From positions 1-34,362 of the forward strand of contig MWCO01000067.1 of assembly GCA_002070115.1 (NCBI GenBank): DNA of 34,362 nt. The letters are read 5' to 3'. The position numbers were made by a program, and so were the translations under genes. Under the pieces are notes generated by a model, which was not told the origin of the DNA, did no database searches, and saw nothing but the letters and a program-made list of their open reading frames with translations. Origin of the DNA: Deltaproteobacteria bacterium ADurb.Bin207 (lineage in GTDB: Bacteria; Myxococcota_A; Polyangia; Polyangiales; Polyangiaceae). Below, in pieces: positions 26,004 to 34,114 of this stretch (position 1 is the stretch's first letter; each line of letters starts with the position of its first letter).

Positions 26004-27827
26004 ATGGAATCGTCAGATAAAAAGCCGGTTCTCGTGGTCGGCAGTTCGAACTTCGATCTCATGATTCAGACCGAACGGCTGCCAGGGCCTTCGGAAACGT
26101 TGCCCGGAGGGGATTACCGTGCCGGACCCGGAGGAAAAGGCGCCAATCAGGCTCTCGGGCTTCTATTGCTCGGCTCCCCCGTCCGCTTTCTTTCCCGCGT
26201 GGGAAACGATCATTACGGTCGTCAGATCCTGGCCTACCTCGAAGAGCAAGGCCTTGATATTTCTCATGTATCTATCGATTCGACCGCCCCGACCGGCCTT
26301 GCCCTCGTGACGCTCGATGCGATGGGCACGCGAACGATCGTCGTGGCGCCTGGTGCCAACGCCACGCTTTCCGAAGAGCATGTCGATGACTTCTTGAAGG
26401 AAGCTCCGGATGGGTCCGTGCTGGTAACGCAACTCGAGATTCCCGTTCCCACCGTGGCGCATCTATTGCGTCTTGCAAAACGCAATAATCTACGAACGGT
26501 ATTGCACGCATCTCCGGCCGTGACTTTCCCCCTGGCCTTGCTTCGGCTGGTCGACGTGTTGGTGCTCAATCAATCCGAGCTTCATGTGATCAGCGGACGA
26601 TCTGCGCAGCATTTGGAAACAGCGCGGGAAGCTGCCGACCATTTGCTTGCGGCGGGCGTAGGCACGGTGCTGGTCACCATGGGAACCCGGGGCGTTCTCG
26701 TGGCGCAACGCAAAGGCGCATGGCCTCCATCGATGGAAGAGGAGAGTCGGTTCGTTCCTGGATATAAGGTTAACGTCAAGGACGGCAATGTGGCTTCCAG
26801 CGCATTCATTGCCGGATTCGTTCATCATCTATCCGCACCCGGACAGTGCGAGGACCTTCGAGCGGCCATACGCTTTGGTTTGGCGACCATGGCCGTGTCG
26901 TTGGGCAGTCCGAGAGGCGAAACATCGATGGCGACAGAGCAGGAGACGCGAGAATTTCTGTCTTCGGCCTCGTCGGTCGTATCCCTGCGCCCCACCAAAC
27001 AAGGGGAAAAAATTCAGATGATGGCCAACCGGGCGACGAGTATCCGTAAACGGATTATCAGGATGCTTTTTGCGGCTCGCTCGGGCCATCCGGGTGGCTC
27101 TCTGTCGATCGTAGAACTCCTCACGACCTTGTATTTCCATACGATGGTCTACAATCCGAAAGAGCCCAATTGGCCGCATCGGGATAGGTTGGTGTTGAGC
27201 AAAGGGCACGCTGCCCCAGCGCTTTACAGCACGCTCATCGAAGCTGGGTTTCTCGATCCCGCGCTCGAAGGAGAGCTTCGAAAGCTCGGCAGTCCGCTGC
27301 AGGGGCATCCGGATCTCAAAAAATGTCCGGGTATCGACATGAGTACGGGTTCCTTGGGACAAGGATTGAGCGCGGCCAATGGGATGGCCCTTGCCGCACG
27401 CCACAACCATGGTGGCTATCGCGTCTATGTCATTTTGGGCGATGGTGAGGTGCAAGAAGGGCAAGTATGGGAGGCCGCGATGACCGCCGCCCATTACGGG
27501 CTCGACAATTTATGTGCCGTGGTCGATTACAATGCTTTGCAAATCGATGGCAATATCTCCCAAGTCAAGTCCCCCATCGAACCGTTGGCGGACAAGTGGA
27601 AAGCATTTGGATGGTACGTGCTCAACGTCGATGGGCATGATTTGGTGGATTTGTGCGCGGCTTTCGATCGAGCGCGAGAGCTGAAAGGCAAGCCAACGAT
27701 GATCGTGGCGCATACGATCAAAGGGCATGGCGTCTCGTTCATGGAGGGAGTCATCGAGTATCACGGCTCGACCTTGAGCGAGGACGAGGTTCGACGCGCA
27801 TTGCGGGAGCTGGAGGAAGAAGGATGA
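26004..27827 (+). CDS. Ribokinase-like domain fused to transketolase N-terminal subunit
   Basis: This 607-residue fusion protein has a PfkB/ribokinase fold in residues 1-320: the substrate Asn/Asp motif SSNFD (14-18), GGKGANQA (43-50), the TGLALVTLD strand, and the NQSE metal/nucleotide box (189-192). The catalytic DTTGAGD loop reads DGNVASS (260-266), so the base Asp is Ser266 and the anion hole is altered. Residues 339-607 are a complete transketolase N-terminal subunit with SGHPGGSLS, KGHAAPALYS and the thiamine-diphosphate motif GDG (479-481) to Asn510. The ATG at 26004 has GGAG 5 nt upstream. An internal ATG pair at 27018/27021 after AAGGGG could yield free transketolase subunit. It overlaps the C-subunit gene. 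Confidence 0.9.
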   Translation: MESSDKKPVLVVGSSNFDLMIQTERLPGPSETLPGGDYRAGPGGKGANQALGLLLLGSPVRFLSRVGNDHYGRQILAYLEEQGLDISHVSIDSTAPTGLALVTLDAMGTRTIVVAPGANATLSEEHVDDFLKEAPDGSVLVTQLEIPVPTVAHLLRLAKRNNLRTVLHASPAVTFPLALLRLVDVLVLNQSELHVISGRSAQHLETAREAADHLLAAGVGTVLVTMGTRGVLVAQRKGAWPPSMEEESRFVPGYKVNVKDGNVASSAFIAGFVHHLSAPGQCEDLRAAIRFGLATMAVSLGSPRGETSMATEQETREFLSSASSVVSLRPTKQGEKIQMMANRATSIRKRIIRMLFAARSGHPGGSLSIVELLTTLYFHTMVYNPKEPNWPHRDRLVLSKGHAAPALYSTLIEAGFLDPALEGELRKLGSPLQGHPDLKKCPGIDMSTGSLGQGLSAANGMALAARHNHGGYRVYVILGDGEVQEGQVWEAAMTAAHYGLDNLCAVVDYNALQIDGNISQVKSPIEPLADKWKAFGWYVLNVDGHDLVDLCAAFDRARELKGKPTMIVAHTIKGHGVSFMEGVIEYHGSTLSEDEVRRALRELEEEG

Positions 27828-28759
27828 AGGCATTGAGAGCCGTATATGGCAAGACGTTGGCTCGCCTCGGCGCTGAGAAGCCCGAGATCGTGGTATTGGA
27901 CGCGGACTTGTCCAAGTCGACCAAGACATCGGATTTCGCCAAAGCATTTCCCAAACGTTTCCATGACATGGGTATCGCGGAGCAGGACATGCTCGCGACT
28001 GCAGCGGGAATGGCTACCGCCGGGCTCACCCCCTTTGCCTCGACCTTTGCGATTTTCGGCACGGGCCGAGCCTGGGAACAGCTACGAAATTCCGTTTGCT
28101 ATCCAGAACTCAACGTCAAACTCGTGGCGACCCACGGCGGTATCACGGTCGGCGAGGACGGAGGCAGTCATCAAGGCATCGAGGACTTGGCCTTGACTCG
28201 TGTCATTCCCAATCTTCGCGTGATTGTCCCTGCCGATCCGATGGAAACCGAACAGGTCATCGAAACCGTGGCATCGACCCGAGGCCCGTTTTACGTGCGT
28301 CTTCCGCGCGGATCCGCCCCGGATATTCATCCCGCGGACTATCGATTCCAAATTGGAAAGGCCTGCGTGCTGCGACAAGGCGCGGATGTGACCTTGGTCG
28401 GCATCGGCCTGATGGTCAAGGTTGCTTTGGATGCCGCCAGCTTGCTCGCGCAACAAGGAATCGAGGCCACCGTAATCAACGCTTCGAGTCTCAAACCGCT
28501 GGATTCCGACACGCTGGAACAAGCCGCTCGAGCGACCGGTGCCGTGGTCACGATCGAAGAACACAGCATCATCGGCGGCCTTGGCGGCGCGGTAGCCGAA
28601 GCTCTGGCAGAAAGATTTCCCGTTCCAATTGTGCGGCAAGGCCTGAACGACGTGTTTGGACAGAGCGGTACGGCCGAATCGCTACTCGTTCATTATGGCT
28701 TGGTTCCCGAGGTTACCGTACAGCACGCAAAGCGAGCGATCGCCTTGGCAAAAGGCTAA
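27824..28759 (+). CDS. Transketolase C-terminal subunit
   Basis: This 311-residue subunit supplies the pyrimidine-binding half of the split transketolase, including catalytic Glu53 in GIAEQDM, and a C-terminal transketolase domain (DVTLVGIGLMVKVALDAA). With the N-subunit it would exchange two-carbon ketol units between pentose, triose and other sugar phosphates, or serve a DXS-like or specialised reaction. The split form is common, and its precise substrates cannot be read from sequence. The ATG overlaps the fusion-gene stop (ATGA) after a GGAGGAAGAAGG stretch, implying coupled translation and 1:1 assembly. It converges on the SLC13 gene with only 22 bp between stops. Confidence 0.9.
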   Translation: MKALRAVYGKTLARLGAEKPEIVVLDADLSKSTKTSDFAKAFPKRFHDMGIAEQDMLATAAGMATAGLTPFASTFAIFGTGRAWEQLRNSVCYPELNVKLVATHGGITVGEDGGSHQGIEDLALTRVIPNLRVIVPADPMETEQVIETVASTRGPFYVRLPRGSAPDIHPADYRFQIGKACVLRQGADVTLVGIGLMVKVALDAASLLAQQGIEATVINASSLKPLDSDTLEQAARATGAVVTIEEHSIIGGLGGAVAEALAERFPVPIVRQGLNDVFGQSGTAESLLVHYGLVPEVTVQHAKRAIALAKG

Positions 28760-28781
28760 CGAACACCAGCCAACCACCTCG

Positions 28782-30308
28782 TTACGTTTGCGCAACCGTC
28801 ACGGGCATTCCCATCAACGGCCAGATAAACAGGATGAACAGGCCAAGTATCACCAAAAGCATGATGCTCGCGGGGATGCCCGCCCGAAAGAACTGACCCG
28901 ACGTAAACTGCTTGCTGCCGTAAGCGATAGCATTGGGTGCCGCGCCTACCAATAGCATGAAGGGCATCCCCGCTGTCGCCAAGGAGGCATAAAGAACGAC
29001 TTCCGGAGCCACCCCGAGATACGGGGCAATGACTAGAGCCACGGGCAGAGAAATCGCAATGGCCGCCACGTTCATGATGAAGTTGGTCATCACCAGGACG
29101 AAAAACGCGATTCCCATGACGAAAATGAACCAATGGGCTCCCTGGAACATGGTGAGCCAATGGATGGCGATCCACTTGGCAGCACCCGTTTGCCACAGGC
29201 AAAAGCCGATGCTCATGGCCCCTCCGAACAACAACACGATGTTCCAAGGCACATCCTCGAGATCTTTGACTGTCAATATCTTGAGAATGAAAAACAAGAG
29301 AGTCGCGACAAGAATGATGGCGGATTTGTCATAAGCCTTGAGCACTGGGAAAAATGATGTAGCGCTCAAGACGAATACTGCCGCAAGCACGATGATGATC
29401 GCCAGGATCTCGTGGCGCGACATGGGCCCCAGGGTTTGATACAGGTGTTGCGCGCGCTGTTTTAGTCCAGGAATCGTCTTTTTTTCCGGTCGAAACAGAA
29501 GGAGCATCAACAACCAGATCCCGATGATCATCGTTACCCCAAGAGGGAGCATGTATTTCGTCAATCCGAAGAATGTGATTTCACGACCAGCAATATCTTT
29601 GAAAAAACCGATCGCCACCGCGCCGCGAGCTGCTCCAAGCAAGGTGATGATGCTGCCGGCTCCTGCCGTGAACGCCATGCCGATGAATAGCCCTTTGCCG
29701 AAGTTCGTGGGCTTTTCCCCATCGTCGTACAAGCTATAAATCGCCATGAGCAAAGGAAATACGGCAGCAGCCACGGCCGTATGCGCCATCACGAGCGTCA
29801 TCGCTCCCGTCATCAAAAAGCTGCCGAGATAGATCATACTCGTTCGCTCCCCAACGATTCCGAGCATTTTGTACGCCATTCGTTTGGTCAGTCCGGTTTT
29901 CGAAAACGTCATTCCAATGATGAGCGAACCGAAAATGAACCAGACCGATGGCGCCATGAAGTCGGAAAAAGCTACGTCAGGTTTTCGAATCATGAACAAG
30001 GCCTGGAACACGCCAATCAGGATCGAGGTAATGCCAATGGGTACGACCTCGAATACCCACCACGTTCCAGCCAACAAAAACAAGGCAATGGCCGCTTTGC
30101 CTTCCTTCGACAACGCGAAGATTTCCCCTTTTGGATCCACCGCATCAGGAAAGGGCGGGGCGTAGTACACAAGGAAAAACAAACCAAGACCTATCCCCAT
30201 GAACAATAGGCGCTTCCAGTCGAAGGGCTCATGAGGTGTGGCGAGTTGAATTTTATCCGGTTTGGATGGTAAACCAGCCGTCGGAGCCGCAACGCTAGTA
30301 TCACTCAT
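28782..30308 (-). CDS. SLC13/DASS family anion transporter
   Basis: This 508-residue protein has about 12 membrane segments. Family features include the N-terminal WWVFEVVPIGITSILIG, the scaffold region APSVWFIFGSLIIG, and two inverted halves. SLC13/DASS permeases move di- or tricarboxylates or sulfate, usually with sodium. The first substrate/sodium motif, normally SNT, reads AHT (in MAHTAVAAAVFPLL), and the second is TNFIMN, so ion coupling may differ. The ATG at 30308 has a GGAGG site. It is the last gene of a probable minus-strand operon with the CBS, response-regulator and PEP-synthase-like genes. The transported anion is unknown, and C4-dicarboxylate would fit the PEP-type enzyme. Confidence 0.85.
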   Translation of the reverse strand: MSDTSVAAPTAGLPSKPDKIQLATPHEPFDWKRLLFMGIGLGLFFLVYYAPPFPDAVDPKGEIFALSKEGKAAIALFLLAGTWWVFEVVPIGITSILIGVFQALFMIRKPDVAFSDFMAPSVWFIFGSLIIGMTFSKTGLTKRMAYKMLGIVGERTSMIYLGSFLMTGAMTLVMAHTAVAAAVFPLLMAIYSLYDDGEKPTNFGKGLFIGMAFTAGAGSIITLLGAARGAVAIGFFKDIAGREITFFGLTKYMLPLGVTMIIGIWLLMLLLFRPEKKTIPGLKQRAQHLYQTLGPMSRHEILAIIIVLAAVFVLSATSFFPVLKAYDKSAIILVATLLFFILKILTVKDLEDVPWNIVLLFGGAMSIGFCLWQTGAAKWIAIHWLTMFQGAHWFIFVMGIAFFVLVMTNFIMNVAAIAISLPVALVIAPYLGVAPEVVLYASLATAGMPFMLLVGAAPNAIAYGSKQFTSGQFFRAGIPASIMLLVILGLFILFIWPLMGMPVTVAQT

Positions 30309-30336
30309 GTAGCATTCCTCCCAACGTCAAACGCTC

Positions 30337-30849
30337 TCAGAGGACCAACCTCGCGACCTCGCGAAACACATCCACCGTGCGCACAACCCCTGCCACACTC
30401 CCTTCCTTGAGCACGGGAAGAAGATGTAGGTTGTGCTCGACCATCGTGTGGATCAGCTTCATCAACGGGTCTTCATGATCAGCCGTGGCACGAAAGGGCC
30501 GCATCACATCACGAACAGGTCGTTCTGCTCGATCACGAATCCCATCGATCATGTTGTCATAAGACAGCTCCAGCAGATTCGGATCCCGCAAGGCCGCGAA
30601 ATCGTCATCCGCCGGTCGCGTAAGAAACGGCGGCTCCAATCCTCGCAAAATGTCTCGTCGACGAACCAATCCCAAAAGCTGGTACCGTTCGTCAAAGACC
30701 AGCACCACACGAGGCAAAGACTTGCGGCCGTCTACGTTGAACTCCGACTTTTCCATCTCCGCTATGGCCTGACGAAGCGTAAACCAGTAGGGGAGATGTG
30801 GATATTGATCCAATGGGATCATCAACTCTCCCGCAGTCTTCGGCTTCAT
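30337..30849 (-). CDS. Tandem CBS-domain protein
   Basis: This 170-residue protein has two CBS motifs: AGELMIPLDQYPHLPYWFTL to LVFDERYQLLGLVRRRDIL, and VRDVMRPFRATADHEDPLMK to LLPVLKEGSVAGVVRTVDVF. It probably senses adenosine nucleotides. The ATG at 30849 (KPKTAGELM) has AAGGAG 7-8 nt upstream. The extension to 30894 is not conserved-looking. It lies 48 bp after the response-regulator stop and 28 bp before the transporter start, so it may gate or report on the transporter. This is inferred from position. Confidence 0.85.
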   Translation of the reverse strand: MKPKTAGELMIPLDQYPHLPYWFTLRQAIAEMEKSEFNVDGRKSLPRVVLVFDERYQLLGLVRRRDILRGLEPPFLTRPADDDFAALRDPNLLELSYDNMIDGIRDRAERPVRDVMRPFRATADHEDPLMKLIHTMVEHNLHLLPVLKEGSVAGVVRTVDVFREVARLVL

Positions 30850-30897
30850 GGCATCGCTCCTTTTCATTGGTTGAAGGCTACGAGCCCCCACCAAGGA

Positions 30898-31449
30898 TCA
30901 ACCATGCCTCAATCCATCGATCCAATTCGGATCGAGCCCACTGCGCTCGGCTTGCGCCGATAAATCATTCGGTTCCCGTTCCTGCAAACGTCGAACGTAC
31001 TCTCGATCGAAGGCCCGGCGTGCTTCCCCATAAGGTTCCATGGCTATCATCTCCTCGAGTCGAAGAGCCTCGCGCCGCGTCTTGGCCGATTGCATCGCAC
31101 GATGAAGGGAGAACAGAAATGCCTCCTTGCGAAACGGTTTGTGAATATACTCAAATACCCCTTCCGACAATGCTTTCATTGCCGCTTCCATCCCACCAAA
31201 CGCCGTGATCATGATCACATGAGCCCCTAGCCCGCGCTCGTTCACCATCCGGACAATATCGAAACCATCCAACCCGGGCATCCGTAAATCCGTCACCACC
31301 ACGTCGAAAGACTGCGCCTCGAGCAACGCAGGAACCTCGAGAGAATTCGACGTCGTCGTCATCTGATAAGGCGTCTGATCCTCCACAATCCTCGCCAACA
31401 GCTTGAGCATATGAGGTTCATCATCGACGGCGAGAATATGCTGTGGCAT
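30898..31449 (-). CDS. Response regulator with REC and short Fis-like C terminus
   Basis: This 183-residue protein has a receiver domain (residues 1-120) with the acidic pocket Asp9-Asp10, phospho-acceptor Asp54 (VVTDLRMPGLDG), Thr82 and Lys104 (YIHKPF). Residues about 138-180 (PYGEARRAFDREYVRRLQE to AERSGLDPNWIDGL) resemble the Fis-type helix-turn-helix of NtrC-family regulators, without an AAA+ domain and shortened at the end. It may bind DNA as RegA/ActR-type regulators do, or the HTH may be degenerate. No histidine kinase is adjacent. The nearest phosphotransfer protein is the PEP-synthase-like gene upstream. The ATG has GGGAAGG before it. Confidence 0.88.
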   Translation of the reverse strand: MPQHILAVDDEPHMLKLLARIVEDQTPYQMTTTSNSLEVPALLEAQSFDVVVTDLRMPGLDGFDIVRMVNERGLGAHVIMITAFGGMEAAMKALSEGVFEYIHKPFRKEAFLFSLHRAMQSAKTRREALRLEEMIAMEPYGEARRAFDREYVRRLQEREPNDLSAQAERSGLDPNWIDGLRHG

Positions 31450-31594
31450 GGGCCTTCCCTAAGGTGGGTCCAAGTCTCGTGAATCCTCACGCGACTTCCA
31501 AATCCATAGCGCAGCCCTCAAACTGTTTTCTACGGGATTCGCTATCGTGAATAGCTCACCATTGACCCTTTCCATCCCAAGTCTTGGAACATCC

Positions 31595-34114
31595 TCAGCT
31601 TTCAAGCCCCAACTTCGACAGAAAATCTTTCGTATACCACTCCGTAATGGCATCGCTCGACAACGCCATATCAAGTTGTTTCGTCAGCATCGTGATGCGT
31701 CCCAACAACCGAAGCTTGTCCTGAACCGTCTCGCAATCCGCATGCGAATACAACGCATCGAGAAAATCCGCTTCCGTTTGATTCTCGAAACCAAGACGCG
31801 ACAACAAGGTGGCCACCAGACGGATTCTCCGCACCCGGCGTTCCAACGATGCTCCACCGTCTTTGTACTGTAATCGAACATAGTTTTTGTTCGCATCTTC
31901 CGTACACAACGCCTCGATCGTGGTGAAGTGATACCCAAGGTGCAAACACAACATCATGTAATGAGTGCCCAATACGGCATAGCTTTTCACGGTATATTGA
32001 AAAGGCTCCGACCGCTTGCCCCGGGTCTTGAGACGCGTGGGAAATGGCGTCCGGGTCGACGATGGCCCCGATGGCCATCCTTGTTCTCGCATCCCCGACC
32101 AGATCGCCAACATCGGCTCGCTGTCGATCTCCTGCATCGTCACCCCTTTGCCTTCTCCGAGATCCGTCATGGGTCGGTCGACGTACAACACACGCACGGG
32201 CAAAGGTAACTCGCTGACGACCGGTTGACCGAATTCAGCGGTTGTCTCCAACGTCGAGACCCGACGAAACATCTCTTCCATCGATTTTTGATGAGCATAT
32301 CTCGTGATATCGTGCAGGGTTCGACAGTTCTCGGGCAGGAACGAAGGATCCGAAGGGTGCAGCATGTGCAAGGGAGCTACCAGGTCCAGAATTCGACGAA
32401 ACCCTTGAAATAAAGGGGTATCCTCAAAAAGATTGTTCGTCTCCGCCACGCGCGCCTCGGCGAGATCGAAATGCAGACCCGCCAAAATTCTCCCCCCCGA
32501 CGCGTCCACCGTCACCGACGTACCGTTGGGTATGCCCATGGCGCCGGAAGCTCCCACCAAGGTCGGCAATCGATATTCTCGCGAAAGCGTTGCCATGTGG
32601 CTCGCCACTCCCCCTACTTCGGTCACCAATGCCCTGGCCTTTCCCATAATCGTAATCAGACCCGGAAAAGGATTCGGGGCAATCACAACCATGCCATCGT
32701 TGACCCCAAGCAAATCGACACTCGTTCGCACCTGATAAACAGGACCAGCCCCCGCTCCCGGACTCGCCGTCGTTGCCCCTTCCAAAAGCACATCCTTCCC
32801 ATCCACCTCGAACGTTCGCGGTGTCGTCGAACGCTTCACGAGTTGCAATGGCCGCGTTTGTAACAACTGAAGACTACCTTGCGCATCGATGGCCCATTCA
32901 ATATCCTGCGGCACCCCATAGTGTTCTTCAAGACGAAGCCCCAATTGCGCCAGTTCTCGAAGCTCCTTCTCCGACACCGATGGCCTCGTCTGCTCTTCGT
33001 CGGGAACTCGCTCCTGCACCGTCCCCCCTGAAGAATCCAGCACCAATCGAACCTTTTTTTCCACAATTTGACGCTCTTGCTCCACCAGATCCGAGCGCGA
33101 ATAGTTGAAAGCATCCGGCGTCAAGGTGCCATCGACCAGATACGCTCCAAGACCCAATACCGCGTGAATCCATAAACTATCCGTATCGGGATATACAGGA
33201 TCTCGCGTATACACGACGCCACTGGCTCGTGCGTCCACCATTTGCACGTACCCCACGCTCATCGCGAGTTCCGCTTCCCCCAGGGCATGACTCAAATAAT
33301 GGTAAATGGCTTGTGGCGTGTACTTGCTGGCCACCACCTGTCGATACGCGGATACCGCTTCGCTCGCACCCACATTCAACAACGTGGCGTACTGCCCCGC
33401 ATAACTGAACAGGCTGTCTTCCTCCAATCCGCTCGATCGAACGGCTACGCGCTTGCCCGAGGACCCGGCCACAAGACGTTGAAATGCCTGGACAATCGCC
33501 TCCGACAAATCGGCTGGCACCCGCGCCTCCATCACCATCGCCCGGACTTTTTCGCTTACCTCGACCAGGCTCGCAAACGAGCAAACGTCTGCATTTTGCA
33601 CCAGCGAACGAATGCGATCCGATAACCCATTGGCATCAAAAAACCGCTTATACGCCCATGCCGTCACCGCAAATCCGTTCGGTACCGTCATGCCAAGACG
33701 TGAGCGCATCTCCCCCAACTGCGCATTCTTGCTGCCCACACTCAGCGCATGCTCACGGCCAATCTCATCGAACCACAATACGTATGCGGTTGGTTCGAGC
33801 TTTCGATAATCGGGAAACATACGAGCGATTTGCCCATCGATCTGCTCGAATCGCTGGCGCAAAGGACGACATCGACCATCGCTCAACAAAACCAATTGCT
33901 CGATAATCTGCCCCACCGCCGCCCGAATGTCTTCGAGACTCGAACGAATATAATTCAGGTCGAAAAGATACTCGCCCTGGGACTTCTCCTCCATGTCCCC
34001 AATAATCTTGAGAACTTGATTGTTCTGCTCGAGCAGCACAAGAAAACGTTTGAATTGCTCTTGAACGTCTCTTAGCTGCGCTTCGGCTTCCTGTCGCTGC
34101 GGCGGGAGTGTCAC
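31595..34114 (-). CDS. PEP-synthase/PPDK-like protein lacking the PEP-binding barrel
   Basis: This protein is about 839 residues from GTG 34114, with a longer frame from GTG 34204. The N terminus (residues 5-100) is helical and coiled-coil-like (EAQLRDVQEQFKRFLVLLEQ). Next comes a PPDK/PEP-synthase ATP-grasp domain (GSKNAQLGEM, VAVRSSGLEEDS, GVVYTRDPVYPD, QDIEWAIDAQGSLQLLQTRP). A swivelling phosphohistidine domain follows, with His506 in TEVGGVASHMATLSRE. The final 270 residues contain no PEP/pyruvate TIM barrel. An unrecognised region (FLPENCRTLHDITRYAHQK, then HYMMLCLHLGYHFTTIEA) replaces it. It can probably phosphorylate its own His from ATP, but the acceptor is unknown. It leads the cluster with the response regulator. 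Confidence 0.82.
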   Translation of the reverse strand: MTLPPQRQEAEAQLRDVQEQFKRFLVLLEQNNQVLKIIGDMEEKSQGEYLFDLNYIRSSLEDIRAAVGQIIEQLVLLSDGRCRPLRQRFEQIDGQIARMFPDYRKLEPTAYVLWFDEIGREHALSVGSKNAQLGEMRSRLGMTVPNGFAVTAWAYKRFFDANGLSDRIRSLVQNADVCSFASLVEVSEKVRAMVMEARVPADLSEAIVQAFQRLVAGSSGKRVAVRSSGLEEDSLFSYAGQYATLLNVGASEAVSAYRQVVASKYTPQAIYHYLSHALGEAELAMSVGYVQMVDARASGVVYTRDPVYPDTDSLWIHAVLGLGAYLVDGTLTPDAFNYSRSDLVEQERQIVEKKVRLVLDSSGGTVQERVPDEEQTRPSVSEKELRELAQLGLRLEEHYGVPQDIEWAIDAQGSLQLLQTRPLQLVKRSTTPRTFEVDGKDVLLEGATTASPGAGAGPVYQVRTSVDLLGVNDGMVVIAPNPFPGLITIMGKARALVTEVGGVASHMATLSREYRLPTLVGASGAMGIPNGTSVTVDASGGRILAGLHFDLAEARVAETNNLFEDTPLFQGFRRILDLVAPLHMLHPSDPSFLPENCRTLHDITRYAHQKSMEEMFRRVSTLETTAEFGQPVVSELPLPVRVLYVDRPMTDLGEGKGVTMQEIDSEPMLAIWSGMREQGWPSGPSSTRTPFPTRLKTRGKRSEPFQYTVKSYAVLGTHYMMLCLHLGYHFTTIEALCTEDANKNYVRLQYKDGGASLERRVRRIRLVATLLSRLGFENQTEADFLDALYSHADCETVQDKLRLLGRITMLTKQLDMALSSDAITEWYTKDFLSKLGLES

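Noticed and set aside
20813..30849. Idea that the two CBS proteins belong to one system
   Set aside because: They are about 9 kb apart on opposite strands, with different domain content (one has a zinc ribbon), and nothing links them.
31540..31560. Small stem GCTAT/ATAGC as a terminator
   Set aside because: The stem is only 5 bp and no T-run follows on either strand.
31459..31674. Minus-strand frame between the PEP-synthase-like and response-regulator genes
   Set aside because: It overlaps the end of the PEP-synthase-like gene in another frame, is Arg/Trp-rich and has no ribosome site.
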